DNA of 64,000 bases from Chloroflexota bacterium (GCA_022616275.1 JAKEFB010000181.1:26411-90410); one strand, 5' to 3'; shown: positions 1-8,401, counted from the first letter of the stretch. Translations and numbers: made by a program. The notes: a model not told the origin generated them from the sequence alone.

Positions 1-552
1 AATCCACACCCCCCCACCGGGAGCTGGGGCCATGTCAAAGGGCACAAACGGGACGTCTGGCGGGAAGAGGAGGAGCGTCGGGGCGCCGCCAGCGTGCAGG
101 TCGAACAGATAGAGGCCGCCCTTGGTGACGTTCCCGGCGACCAGGTAGTGGTGGGTGGTGACGGCCAGCCCGGCCAGCTCTTCTTCGGCCGGCCGTGGCG
201 GTTCGGTTGGGGCAAAAGCGCCGCCGGTCTGCTGCGCCACGGCCACACGTTGTTCCCAGTATACCTGGGGCCGGCCGCTGCCCGACGGCAACCAATAGAT
301 GCGCTGCCGCTCCTGGCTAATCCAGTACCAGTTGCCGAAGCGGTCTACCGCGGCCCCGCGCCGCGCCGAAGGGTCCAGCGGCGCATCGCGCCGGCCGCGG
401 GGAAAGATGGAGAGCAGCGGGCTGAGTATGGCTGTTTCTGTGCTGTCGTCCCAGGCCGCCAGTCGCCAGCCTTCGGCCTGCCCCACCTCGCGGCAGCCGG
501 TCCAATCTTGTTTCCCCTTCAGGAGGTGAAATCGCGTACCGTTGACGTCCAC
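1..552 (-). CDS. eCIS-associated protein downstream of baseplate J (N-terminal part, cut by window edge)
   Basis: The frame is open from a GTG at 552 down to base 1, so 184 codons are visible and the C-terminus is missing. An in-frame TAA directly precedes the GTG, so no longer start is possible; a weak AAAGG lies upstream. The gene follows the gpJ-like gene after 26 bases on the same strand, so it belongs to the injection-system operon. The protein begins MDVNGTRFHLLKGKQDW and is rich in Trp, Gly and short strand-like stretches (YWISQERQRIYWLP, GLYLFDLHAGG), which suggests a beta-propeller or other all-beta protein. Proteins with this start are, from memory, usual partners of baseplate J in eCIS loci. 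The function is unknown; a fibre or baseplate-periphery role is inference. Confidence 0.6.
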   Translation of the reverse strand, partial: MDVNGTRFHLLKGKQDWTGCREVGQAEGWRLAAWDDSTETAILSPLLSIFPRGRRDAPLDPSARRGAAVDRFGNWYWISQERQRIYWLPSGSGRPQVYWEQRVAVAQQTGGAFAPTEPPRPAEEELAGLAVTTHHYLVAGNVTKGGLYLFDLHAGGAPTLLLFPPDVPFVPFDMAPAPGGGVWI

Positions 553-578
553 TTAAAAACCTTTACCGGTTGGGGTTA

Positions 579-2822
579 TTAACAAGTTGTGCGCGCCACC
601 GGTACAGGCACGGTGCGCACGGTTGTCGGCGCTGCGCCTTCGCCGCCGCCCAGGACGGAGGACAACGGCTCGGCCGCGCCTTCGCGCAGCGTCAGGCTGG
701 CCAGCCAGGGCAGTTGCAGCCCGCTCAAATCGTGTTCTTCCTTGTCCAGATTGGCCTCCACCCCCATAACCATGGATTCAACGTATTCCACACCTGTTAC
801 CCGCGTCACCACCGCTTCTAGGTCCTTTTTCAGCAGGCGGCGGTTGAGAGGCCAGCCGGCGCCGTCCGGCCCGCCCGGCGGCAGCGCCGACAAATACTCT
901 TCCAGCCGTTCCCGAACGGCCGGCTGCACCTGGTCCCAGTAATGCCCTTCTCGCACCTGGATGCCGACGGAGAGGTAAACCGGGACGTAGACCGGCCCGC
1001 GCACGTAAATTTCTGTCGTCACCAGGCGGCGCGGCTCCAGATGGTCACACACCTTGTGCAGAAAGAGACGGTCGGGTGACGGCCAGCGCGGCCGCACAGC
1101 GTCGTTTTTGGGGATGGCCAGGAGGGTGACGACGCCCGGCGCCGTTATTTGCGTGTCCGGCGGGTAAAAGAGAGGCAGCACTTCCACCCGCCCCACGTCC
1201 ACGCCGGGGGTGCGCCGGGTGACGTCGGCGAAATCTCGCAGAGTGACCAGCCGGTCGCGGTGGCGCAGGTAAAGGGGGATACGCCGCTCCCCTTCGGCGA
1301 CCGTTTCCCCTTCGTCACCGCCGGCCGCCGGCAGGGGGTTGCTGACTTTGTAGCCGCCCTGCAGGCGCACGTCAAAGCTCTTGTTAATGGCCCCAATGGC
1401 CACGTTCCCTTGAGGCCCACCACCGTACTCATAGCTGGCCCGGATGCGCCGTCCCTGTTCCGGCCGCCGCCCGCCGTCCACCCCGGTGCCAAAGCGAATC
1501 TGGCCCGACTCCGGGTCCAGGGTGAAAACAGGCTCGTCCAATCCGGCCGATAATAAATCGTCGGTCAGCCGCCACAATTGCCAGACCCCATTTTCGTCTT
1601 CAATCTCCAGGCGGATAGATTCGGCAATGACCGGGGTGTTGGCCACCGCCACCACCTGGTCCGGCTCGCCGTTGCCGGCGCCCAGCAATTCGTTGACCAC
1701 CGGCACAGCCTGGATAACCCGCGTGGCGCTGATGCCAACCCAACTGAGGCGGGCATTGATGCTCCCCTGGCCGCCACCCTGGGCAGGCAGGCGCAGGCGA
1801 ATCCAGGTCACCAGGCGGTCGCGCACCTGTTCATCCTCAATACCCGGTGGAAAATCGGCCGTACCTTCCTGCAGCGGCTCCGGGAAGGTCCAGGTTTGCA
1901 GCTTGCTGGCCTCCGGCAACGCCACCTGCACGATCCCTTCCTGGCTGAGGACGTCCGGTTGCTGGCGAATGGTCAGGCGGGCGTAACGAGCGTTGTCGCC
2001 AGGTCCAACGTCCGTCTCTGTCCCCACGTCGGGAATTTCGTAAACCAGCTCAGGCAGCGGTTCGCGCTGGGCGGCGCGCCGCAACGGGAGCAGCGGTGGA
2101 ATGTCGCCGCTGAGGGCCGGAACGACGCCGATAGACAACGTCTTGTTGGCAATCACCGCCCGGACGTCCTCTGGGTCTACGTTTTTAGGGGCCAGCAGGG
2201 CCAGGTAAATGGCCTGGTCTATGGTCGCCGTTTCCGAGGTCAGGTCGAGAACAGGGTTGGGGTTGCCGGCCGTGGGTAGGGTCATGGGCAACGTCTCGTA
2301 AAAGGTCAGGCTGACCTCTGTGCCGCCCCCAGTCGCTTCGCCGGCCACCATCGTGGCTGCCCGCAGGGCTTCGTAGCGTAGCCGGTACTCTTCGTAACGG
2401 GGGTCGGTTTCCTGGATAGGGCGCTTGTAGTAGACCTGCGCCTCCACGGGTAGAACGGTGACGTTGTCGCGGGTGAGAAAGTGAGTGTTGCCTGCGGCCA
2501 CGATCACGCCCGGTTCCAACGGTAGCGCCTCGATCGGGCCGCGCTCGTTGCGAATAGTGATGAGGCCGCCGGCCGCGGCCGGCGGCTGCAAGGGGATACC
2601 GAGCAACTGCAAGAACTTGAGCCGGTTGCGCTCCGGAATGCGATTGGCCCGGTAGAGCAGGCTGTCGGTGAGGAAAGTGAATAGCTGGACGATGGTAATG
2701 CCGGGGTCGCTTTCGACGTTGTAGTTAGTCCACTCCGGCGTATGGGCCGGAATGCGACGTTTCGCTTCCTCCAGCAGTTGCTCAAAATTGCGGTCGTCTA
2801 AGACAGGTAGTTCCAGGGGCAT
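579..2822 (-). CDS. baseplate J-like (gpJ / Pvc11-type) assembly protein of the injection system
   Basis: A 747-aa protein expected to form the baseplate wedge that links the central hub to the sheath. The N-terminus carries the family signature around residues 40-60 (SDPGITIVQLFTFLTDSLLY) followed by RNRLKFLQLLGIPLQP. The C-terminal third has the typical baseplate-J pattern, with TPGVDVGRVEVLP, APGVVTLLAIP and EIYVRGPVYVPVYLSVGIQV. The long form with a large central insertion is the type annotated 'putative baseplate assembly protein' in eCIS loci, rather than the roughly 300-aa phage P2 gpJ. The ATG at 2822 is 4 bases from the stop of the gp25-like gene and has AGGG/AGGA stretches upstream. 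Operon position (gp25, then gpJ) matches contractile tails. Confidence 0.9.
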   Translation of the reverse strand: MPLELPVLDDRNFEQLLEEAKRRIPAHTPEWTNYNVESDPGITIVQLFTFLTDSLLYRANRIPERNRLKFLQLLGIPLQPPAAAGGLITIRNERGPIEALPLEPGVIVAAGNTHFLTRDNVTVLPVEAQVYYKRPIQETDPRYEEYRLRYEALRAATMVAGEATGGGTEVSLTFYETLPMTLPTAGNPNPVLDLTSETATIDQAIYLALLAPKNVDPEDVRAVIANKTLSIGVVPALSGDIPPLLPLRRAAQREPLPELVYEIPDVGTETDVGPGDNARYARLTIRQQPDVLSQEGIVQVALPEASKLQTWTFPEPLQEGTADFPPGIEDEQVRDRLVTWIRLRLPAQGGGQGSINARLSWVGISATRVIQAVPVVNELLGAGNGEPDQVVAVANTPVIAESIRLEIEDENGVWQLWRLTDDLLSAGLDEPVFTLDPESGQIRFGTGVDGGRRPEQGRRIRASYEYGGGPQGNVAIGAINKSFDVRLQGGYKVSNPLPAAGGDEGETVAEGERRIPLYLRHRDRLVTLRDFADVTRRTPGVDVGRVEVLPLFYPPDTQITAPGVVTLLAIPKNDAVRPRWPSPDRLFLHKVCDHLEPRRLVTTEIYVRGPVYVPVYLSVGIQVREGHYWDQVQPAVRERLEEYLSALPPGGPDGAGWPLNRRLLKKDLEAVVTRVTGVEYVESMVMGVEANLDKEEHDLSGLQLPWLASLTLREGAAEPLSSVLGGGEGAAPTTVRTVPVPVARTTC

Positions 2823-2826
2823 GGTC

Positions 2827-3219
2827 CTATCCCTCTAACTGCAAGCTCAGGCCCAGCCGCTCCAGCGCCCCGGTAGCGATGAGCCGGAAGAGAATGGTAA
2901 TGTTTACCAGGCGAGGGTTGCCGGCGTCGGCCTCCACAGCCACTTGCTGGAGCGTGACCCGTGGCTCCCAGCGGCCGATTGACTCCACGATCCGTTCGCG
3001 GATAAGCTGGCGGGTGGCCACGGTGTTCGGTTCAAAGAGGTACTGGCGCAGGCCACAACCAAATCCCTCGCGCATCAGCCGTTCCCCGGGCTCGGTCAGC
3101 AAAATCAGGCGGATGGACTCACGCACGTTTTCTTCGCCCCTGGCCCAGACCAGGCGGCCGTCCGCGCCGACGCGCGCCGGAAAACCCAAACCCTGTCCAA
3201 ATAAGCGGCCGGTGTCCAT
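2827..3219 (-). CDS. GPW/gp25-family baseplate wedge protein
   Basis: A 130-aa protein starting MDTGRLFGQGLGFP. The family features are visible: a glycine-rich N-terminus, then REGFGCGLRQYLFEPNT in the middle, which corresponds to the conserved EPR-type core of gp25 (here FGCGLRQYLFEP), and an amphipathic C-terminal strand region. gp25-like proteins sit in the baseplate wedge and nucleate sheath assembly. I chose the ATG at 3219 because it overlaps the previous stop by one base (TAATG) and gives the normal family length; the frame stays open further upstream, but that segment lies inside the preceding gene and is not protein-like. It is followed 4 bases later by gpJ. Confidence 0.9.
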   Translation of the reverse strand: MDTGRLFGQGLGFPARVGADGRLVWARGEENVRESIRLILLTEPGERLMREGFGCGLRQYLFEPNTVATRQLIRERIVESIGRWEPRVTLQQVAVEADAGNPRLVNITILFRLIATGALERLGLSLQLEG

Positions 3220-5093
3220 TACGATGATTCCTTCCCCTTCAAACTGGGCAGCGGAAAACAAAGGATAAAATAGGGTAGCCAGTGGAAAATGATGTCCAGC
3301 AGCGAGACGATGATCATCAACAGAATCAGGGCGCAGATGGTGATAATGGGGATCGAGAGCGTGCAAATCATCCCCAGGCTGAGACCATCTTCGGCGCACG
3401 GCCCCGCCTCAGGCGCCGGCAGCGACTTGTGAAAGGGCCAGGGCAAGACGGACAGCACCAGGTCACCCAGGGTCAGGTTGCCGGCCCGCTCCATCTGGCA
3501 GGCCAGCACGTCGGAGATGACAAAGGCCGTATTCTTGTTGAACTTGCGCAGCCCGGCCGGGGAGGTATCCAGCGGCATAGAGATGCGGATGGGCCGGGCC
3601 GGCGCATCGGGGTCGAAGAAACTGGCTATCTGGAAAGGTTCGGTGGCCCGGCTGGTGAGGATGGGCGGCTGGTCGAAGTCAATGCAGTTCGGCCGTTCGA
3701 AGACGCAGCGGATGATGAACCAGGGCGGGTTGCTCATGTCTACCGCCGATTGGCGAACCGCAGCCATGATCGGGGGCGTGTCGGCCGGGGCCGGCGTGCC
3801 GGCCAGGGCGGCGGCGACAAGCGCCTCCAGGTCGTCGGCGTCCAGGTCGGCCAGCAGGGCATCGTCCACCAGCGAAAACAGGGGCGGCCAGCCGCTGTCA
3901 CCCGTCTCGAAGGTGACGGCCGTACCCTCAAGCATCTCGCGGAAGTCGCCAATCTCGGCCAGCGCCTGGGCCAGAGTGCGGCCAGAGCCAACCGCCGCCG
4001 TCTTTATAGCCTGTAACAGGTTCTGCCCGGCCGTGCTCAACCCCGCGCCGCTGCCGGCCGGCAATTCGTTCCAGACGTCCGGCAAATATTTGGCCAGGTA
4101 GTCGGCCAGGTCGAGGAGGATATACCAGGAGGCCGTTTGCAACTGGTCGGCCAAAGCCTGAGTCTCCTGGGCGATTTGCGCCGGGGGTTGGCCGGCGGCG
4201 GCCGATTCTGCCAGCCGGGCCAGCGCGACCTGCTTCGTGTCCACCAGCGACCGCCAGGGCTGGGTCGCGTCGGTCAGCAACACCGTTTCACGCGGGTCGG
4301 GCAGGTTAATCGTGGTTGTGTCGCCCGGCGCTGGTGCGGCCGTGCCGGTGTAGGCTTCGCGTTTGCCAGCCGGGATGACGCCGGCCAGCAGGCGCCGCTT
4401 GCCCCGCTCATCTTCGGCGTAGGTCACGCCAAAGAGGGGCAACTGCTCCTCGCCCTGGGCCAACGTCTGCGTCACCGGCGTATCCACCTCGCCGAGACGC
4501 TGCCAGCGCGGCCCCTGGGCAGTGCTGACAAAGGCGTACTCCTCAAACTGATCCAGGTTGTCTGGCGTCGGCTCCAGGCCGCTTTGGCCACTCAGCAAGC
4601 GGCGGATGACGAAGGTGGTGCGCTCGCCCAGGTTATTGTTCAGCAGGCGGTCCGGCAGACCGGGTACGCGGCACACCAGGCAGGCAGTAATCAGATAATA
4701 GCGCTGGTGGGCCGGCTGGTACAGTTTGAGTTTGCCGGCCGGGATGACAGCGCCGGCTAACGGCGGCGGGGTTGTCCCGTTGGCCACGGCCGCCAGTCCC
4801 AGGCGCAGCCGGTGCAGGCGCTGGGCAAACGTCGGCAACGACTCGATTGGCAGCGGCGTCGTCGCCGGGCCGCGCCACGTCTCCGGCCTGGCCTGCCACT
4901 CGCCCAGCCGGGCCGGCGTGTTGGCCACCACCTTCATAAACTCGTCCATGAAGTCGTCGGTAGCAAAACGGAGAATGGCCGGCCGGTGGAACGCCGGCTG
5001 CCCGTTTGTCGCCTCTGCCCCGCCGGCTGGCGCGGGCCACAGCGGCGCGGGAGTTGTCCATTGCACTCGTGGTTGGGTCATGCTCATCACCAT
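3219..5093 (-). CDS. eCIS-associated 624-aa protein with C-terminal membrane segment
   Basis: No enzymatic domain was recognised. The N-terminal 540 residues are soluble, Ala/Pro-rich and of mixed alpha/beta character. The last 50 or so residues form a strongly hydrophobic stretch (LGMICTLSIPIITICALILL, then MIIVSLLDIIFHWLPYFILC) with a short charged tail. The gene sits between the spike gene (7-base overlap) and gp25 (1-base overlap), inside the baseplate block. From memory, proteins with the same kind of hydrophobic C-terminus recur in eCIS clusters of Chloroflexota and cyanobacteria. The inferred role is membrane attachment of the particle or baseplate, analogous to membrane-linked CIS of Streptomyces and Anabaena. 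Start could also be the ATG at 5087 or 5081. Confidence 0.75.
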   Translation of the reverse strand: MVMSMTQPRVQWTTPAPLWPAPAGGAEATNGQPAFHRPAILRFATDDFMDEFMKVVANTPARLGEWQARPETWRGPATTPLPIESLPTFAQRLHRLRLGLAAVANGTTPPPLAGAVIPAGKLKLYQPAHQRYYLITACLVCRVPGLPDRLLNNNLGERTTFVIRRLLSGQSGLEPTPDNLDQFEEYAFVSTAQGPRWQRLGEVDTPVTQTLAQGEEQLPLFGVTYAEDERGKRRLLAGVIPAGKREAYTGTAAPAPGDTTTINLPDPRETVLLTDATQPWRSLVDTKQVALARLAESAAAGQPPAQIAQETQALADQLQTASWYILLDLADYLAKYLPDVWNELPAGSGAGLSTAGQNLLQAIKTAAVGSGRTLAQALAEIGDFREMLEGTAVTFETGDSGWPPLFSLVDDALLADLDADDLEALVAAALAGTPAPADTPPIMAAVRQSAVDMSNPPWFIIRCVFERPNCIDFDQPPILTSRATEPFQIASFFDPDAPARPIRISMPLDTSPAGLRKFNKNTAFVISDVLACQMERAGNLTLGDLVLSVLPWPFHKSLPAPEAGPCAEDGLSLGMICTLSIPIITICALILLMIIVSLLDIIFHWLPYFILCFPLPSLKGKESS

Positions 5094-5782
5094 ACGTTGC
5101 CGGCGCCGGGCGTATAGGAGGCGCTGATCACACTGTTGCTAATAACGGTATCGGCCTGGACCACACCGCTGAAGCGCGAAAGGCCGGCGTCCACCGTGAC
5201 CATGCCGGCCGAGATGGCCACGTTACTGGCGTTAATGGTTACCTTGGCCGAGGCTGTCACCGTGATGCCGCTCGTCTCTAGCTTGACCGAGTTACCGTTG
5301 CTGTCCACGATTTCTACAGCCCCCGGCCCGTCTTTCAGGGTAATCATCTGGCCGCCAGGGGTTTCCAGGACCATCTTCTCCTGGCCGCTGCTGTCGTCGA
5401 GGGTGACCTTGACGCCGTTGCGGGAGCGGATGACCTTCAGGTTATTGTCGCCGGCGCTGTCCATCGTCTCCGGCGGCGCGTCCTGTCCGTTCCACAGAGC
5501 GCCAATGACGTAAGACCGGCGCGGGTCGCCCCCTTCAAACATGACCAGCACCTCGTCGCCCACGTCGGGGATGAACCAGGTGCCCCGGTTGTTCCCGGCC
5601 ATCATGGTTGCCAGGCGCGCCCAGGCCTCGTACCCTGAGCCGTCGTTGTCCGGCGACCAGGGCAGGCGGATCTTCACTCGTCCCTGCTGATCGGGGTCAA
5701 CGAGGTCAATCACTTCGGCCGGATAAGCGCCGTAGAGCCGGTGGCGGTCAACCGCCAGTTCCAATTGCTCCAAAATGTTCAT
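5087..5782 (-). CDS. gpV / gp5-like spike protein with OB-fold (Pvc8-type)
   Basis: A 231-aa spike protein. Residues about 20-90 match the phage baseplate-assembly V OB-fold (DPDQQGRVKIRLPW, GTWFIPDVGDEVLVMFEGGD, YVIGALWNGQDAPP). The rest is a short-period beta-helix (VKVTLDDSSGQEKMVLETPG, MITLKDGPGAVEIVDSNGNS, then VTASAKVTINASNVAISAG), as in gp5/VgrG needles. It probably trimerises below the tube to form the puncturing tip. The ATG at 5782 is preferred: it follows the gpD stop by 4 bases, while upstream starts lie inside gpD. Its stop overlaps the next gene. No PAAR cap gene is visible nearby. Confidence 0.9.
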   Translation of the reverse strand: MNILEQLELAVDRHRLYGAYPAEVIDLVDPDQQGRVKIRLPWSPDNDGSGYEAWARLATMMAGNNRGTWFIPDVGDEVLVMFEGGDPRRSYVIGALWNGQDAPPETMDSAGDNNLKVIRSRNGVKVTLDDSSGQEKMVLETPGGQMITLKDGPGAVEIVDSNGNSVKLETSGITVTASAKVTINASNVAISAGMVTVDAGLSRFSGVVQADTVISNSVISASYTPGAGNVW

Positions 5783-5786
5783 CTGA

Positions 5787-6872
5787 CTACCCACCAATCC
5801 CCGGCCGTTCGACTTCAAAGACGGTCCGATAGCCATGCACCCGGTCGAAAGTGTGGCGGGCCAGGGTGACGGTATATTTGCCGTCGAAAGGCTCGCCCAG
5901 TCGGCTCAGTTCGACCACCGCGCCCACGCGAATGGCCGGCGTGCCGTCGGTCAGGCCGGCGCCGGTTAAAAAGCGGCGCGCCCGTTCGCGGTAACGGGCT
6001 TCGGCCATGGCCCGCGCCTCGGCTTCGGAGAGGGGCACGGCCGTTACGATCCGCTCGTGACGTTCGGCCAGGGCGTTGGCCAGGACGGCGCTGCCGCTAC
6101 GATGGCCGTTTAATTCGCCGCGAATGGCGCCCTCGCCCGCCTCCACGTCAATCTGGCTTTTGTTGCCCACATCCCAACCACTGACCCGCACCGAGGTACG
6201 CTGGTGAGCCAGGTCGGCCAGGACTGAGAACTCCAGCAGGTTGCCGCCATACTGGAGTTGCACCTCGCCGGCGTTACGGCGGGAACGGGCCTGGAAATGG
6301 AGCGTCCTCTCCTCGACCCACACCTCGGCGTCAATGGCCGCGGCCCGCTCGCGCAGGAAGGCCAGGTCGCTCTGGTTGAGCTGGGCCAGGACGCGATAGG
6401 TAGGGCCGTCGGCGTCCACTTCGGCCGTTAGACCATGCTGGGCGGCAATCTGGCGGGCCACGTCGGCGTCGGTGAGGTCCTCAAAGACGCGGGTCCGCCG
6501 TTCCATACGCAGATCCTGGAAGCGGTCTTCGGCCAACAGGATCGCTTCTGGCGGTTGTTGTTGCGGGTATTGAGCCTCAATGGCGGTGATCCGGCCGTTA
6601 AACACCTGGCGCGAACTGCCGGGCGGTCCCAGTTCCACGGCGAACGATTTACCGAAGTCCGCCAGTTCGCTGTCAAAAAAGGGAAACGGCTCCGGTTCCA
6701 TCGGCAGCCAGTTGGCAAAGCGGGCTTCGCAGCGGTACAACCCGGCCCGCGTCTCCTCGATTAACAAGGAGATGAGCAGCGCCTCGCCCAGGCCATCCTT
6801 CACCTCGCCTTCAATGCTGATAACGGGGTGAGAGGCGTAGTAGATGGTGTTTGTGCCGTTGTTGCTGGCCAT
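5787..6872 (-). CDS. phage late control D (gpD)-like hub protein
   Basis: A 361-aa hub protein homologous in style to P2 gpD and the N-terminal half of VgrG, which caps the tube and holds the spike. Signatures include LADFGKSFAVELGPPG with VFNGRITAIEAQYP (residues about 70-105), the adaptor ALAQLN-type segment LNQSDLAFLRERAAAIDAEV, and the C-terminal domain with IRVGAVVELSRLGEPFDGKY and VTLARHTFDRVHGYRT. Together with the following gpV-like gene it gives a split VgrG, the usual eCIS arrangement. Start: ATG at 6872; a TTG at 6884 in frame is less likely. The next gene begins 4 bases after its stop. Confidence 0.88.
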   Translation of the reverse strand: MASNNGTNTIYYASHPVISIEGEVKDGLGEALLISLLIEETRAGLYRCEARFANWLPMEPEPFPFFDSELADFGKSFAVELGPPGSSRQVFNGRITAIEAQYPQQQPPEAILLAEDRFQDLRMERRTRVFEDLTDADVARQIAAQHGLTAEVDADGPTYRVLAQLNQSDLAFLRERAAAIDAEVWVEERTLHFQARSRRNAGEVQLQYGGNLLEFSVLADLAHQRTSVRVSGWDVGNKSQIDVEAGEGAIRGELNGHRSGSAVLANALAERHERIVTAVPLSEAEARAMAEARYRERARRFLTGAGLTDGTPAIRVGAVVELSRLGEPFDGKYTVTLARHTFDRVHGYRTVFEVERPGIGG

Positions 6873-6932
6873 TTTCACTCTCAAGGGCCAGGCGCTTGCG
6901 GAAGTGCCCGGCGCTTCTGAAAAATTGCCGAA

Positions 6933-7103
6933 TTAGTCCGCCCAAACGCGCTTGATCCGCGCCTGGTGCCGCTGCTGGATGCGGATAATGCTCTCCGGCC
7001 GTACCGGCGTCGCTTCTGACTGGGGCTGCATCGGCGCCGGTTGGGCCGGCGGCGGCGGCGACGGTTCCATGACCACTTCAAACTCGTTAATAATGACTGG
7101 CAT
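6933..7103 (-). CDS. 56-aa proline-rich eCIS microprotein
   Basis: A short gene between the LysM protein and gpD. Translation starts MPVIINEFEVVMEPSPPPP, continues through a Pro/Gln linker, and ends with a basic helix (SIIRIQQRHQARIKRVWAD). The same layout (an N-terminal beta segment with INEFEV, a variable proline-rich linker, and a C-terminal arginine-rich helix ending in AD) is, from memory, common between the spike-hub genes of eCIS loci. The role is unknown; position suggests a small hub clamp or peg. Strand, spacing and codon character agree with the operon. Confidence 0.72.
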   Translation of the reverse strand: MPVIINEFEVVMEPSPPPPAQPAPMQPQSEATPVRPESIIRIQQRHQARIKRVWAD

Positions 7104-7117
7104 CTATCACCTTTAGG

Positions 7118-7158
7118 GGACGCAGATTGGCCTGATTTCTATCCATTTATCTGCGTCC
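7118..7158 (-). repeat. hairpin downstream of the LysM hub gene
   Basis: Inverted repeat with perfect 10-bp arms, GGACGCAGAT at 7118-7127 and ATCTGCGTCC at 7149-7158, separated by 21 bases. It fills the 60-base gap between the LysM gene and the 56-aa gene in an operon that otherwise overlaps or nearly overlaps. There is no T-tract, so an mRNA stability or attenuation element is likelier than a strong terminator. Confidence 0.6.
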
Positions 7159-7163
7159 TGTTT

Positions 7164-7850
7164 CTAGCCGCGCCTGACGTTCAGGTTAATGAGTGCCCCG
7201 GCCGGCAGGCGCAGCGGGTCGTCAATGCCGTTGGCGCCAGCAATTGCTTTCCAGTCGGCGCTCAGGCCCGCCCGGCCGGCCAGGCGTTGTAGACTGTCGC
7301 CGGGGCGGGCGGCGTTGAGCGGCGAGGTGGCCCCGATGCCCTCGGCTGGCGCGGGACGCCGGCGGCCGGCGCCCTTTATCTTGTCAATGAGGAAGACGAT
7401 GTTGTCGCTCTTAATGGTCAGGGAGATGGCCGCCCGCATTGGCACGCCTTCGGCCGAAAAGTATTCCAACGTCTCCCCCAGGCCATCTATAATACCTTCA
7501 AAGATGAACGTGCCCCACTGGAAGCGGGTGCGCGGCGGCGTGCGGTTGGTATCCCCTTCCTTGGGCATCATAAAGCGGGCCACCTCCTTCGTCTTTTCCC
7601 GCACGTCAGAGCCATCCTCGGTGGTGTCGAAAAGCAGGTCTACCGATAGTTGGGAGGTGAGGTTGCCCACATTTTGGGCTGACCCGCCGTTGGGCTGGTC
7701 GCCGCCGGTGTTCTGATTAGCAAAGGAAAGTTTCAGCGTTTCCGGGTTGAACTGCACCTCGACTTTATGCGTCCCCTCTTCCTTCTGGGTGACGTCGGTG
7801 GTGTAGTTTTCGATTTCAACCAGGTATGCTTTGGCGACTTGTTCGATCAC
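7164..7850 (-). CDS. LysM-containing CIS tube/hub adaptor protein (Pvc7/gp53-like)
   Basis: A 228-aa protein. The N-terminal domain (KAYLVEIENYTTDVTQ, VEVQFNPETLKLSFANQN, LSVDLLFDTTEDGSDVRE, then the TNRTPPRTRFQWGTFIFEG strand region) is the conserved CIS tube-protein N-terminal type. The C-terminal 50 residues are a LysM domain (RPGDSLQRLAGRAGLSADWK, IAGANGIDDPLRLPAGALIN). Such proteins join the tube to the hub. The GTG at 7850 is preferred because an AGGAA lies 6 bases upstream; an ATG at 7895 in frame falls inside a hairpin and adds 15 atypical residues. The gene is flanked on both sides by hairpins. Confidence 0.87.
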   Translation of the reverse strand: MIEQVAKAYLVEIENYTTDVTQKEEGTHKVEVQFNPETLKLSFANQNTGGDQPNGGSAQNVGNLTSQLSVDLLFDTTEDGSDVREKTKEVARFMMPKEGDTNRTPPRTRFQWGTFIFEGIIDGLGETLEYFSAEGVPMRAAISLTIKSDNIVFLIDKIKGAGRRRPAPAEGIGATSPLNAARPGDSLQRLAGRAGLSADWKAIAGANGIDDPLRLPAGALINLNVRRG

Positions 7851-7880
7851 GGTCGTTCCTCGCGTCAGACCAATCAATGT

Positions 7881-7903
7881 AGGGCGATTTTTCAAATCGC
7901 CCT
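7881..7903 (-). repeat. hairpin upstream of the LysM hub gene
   Basis: Perfect 10-bp inverted repeat AGGGCGATTT / AAATCGCCCT with a 3-base loop, at 7881-7890 and 7894-7903. A second, imperfect stem (GGGCGAATT / AATTCGTCC) follows at about 7904-7925. Both lie between the stop of tube 2 (7931) and the GTG of the LysM gene (7850). Read on the minus strand, the first hairpin ends about 30 bases before the start codon. It could tune expression of hub relative to tube. Confidence 0.6.
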
Positions 7904-7930
7904 GGGCGAATTGGGAAATTCGTCCAACAA

Positions 7931-8401
7931 CTAACCGGCCTCAATCGTGAACTGGCGGTAAGCAATCTGCATTTCCTCTATGGCCAGCAACCCATCTTTG
8001 GCGTTGAGCGCCGGGGCCTTCAGCTTGATGGGCAGGCAGCCCGTCAGCTTAAACTGCACCTGGGGATTGCCCGCGCCGTCGCGCATGATAACCAGGCCGG
8101 TGGCAGTCACGCCCCGCCCCTCGCCGGTCACGGCCGCGCTGAACCATTTCCATAAATCCAGGTTACTGGTCATGCCCCGCTTCAGGGTCAGGCTGCTGTA
8201 GCTCACGGGGCCGACCAGATGTATCTGCTGAGTGTTGTTGCCGCCCTCGCGCACCGTCTTCGGCTCCATCGTCATCTCCAGGCCATCGCACTCGGCAAAG
8301 GCGGCTTCGCACAGTGGGTTGGTGAGCTGGAACCGCTGCGGATTGTCAACATTCAACTGCACGTCAAAGCGAAAAGCTGTAAATAGGGTCCCGTCAGCCA
8401 T
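7931..8401 (-). CDS. phage tail tube protein 2 (eCIS inner tube)
   Basis: A 156-aa tube-family protein (T4 gp19/Pvc1-like). Family features seen are the N-terminal FRFDVQLNVDNPQRFQLTNP with the FAECDGLEMTMEPKTVREGG strand, the central VSYSSLTLKRGMTSNLDLWK motif, and the C-terminal KDGLLAIEEMQIAYRQFTIE strand. These hexameric rings stack to form the cargo conduit. It is clearly divergent from tube 1 at 11,231-11,683, so one of the two probably forms the bulk tube and the other a terminal or initiator ring. Start ATG 8401 has AGGAAG upstream and lies 21 bases after sheath 2. Confidence 0.92.
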   Translation of the reverse strand: MADGTLFTAFRFDVQLNVDNPQRFQLTNPLCEAAFAECDGLEMTMEPKTVREGGNNTQQIHLVGPVSYSSLTLKRGMTSNLDLWKWFSAAVTGEGRGVTATGLVIMRDGAGNPQVQFKLTGCLPIKLKAPALNAKDGLLAIEEMQIAYRQFTIEAG

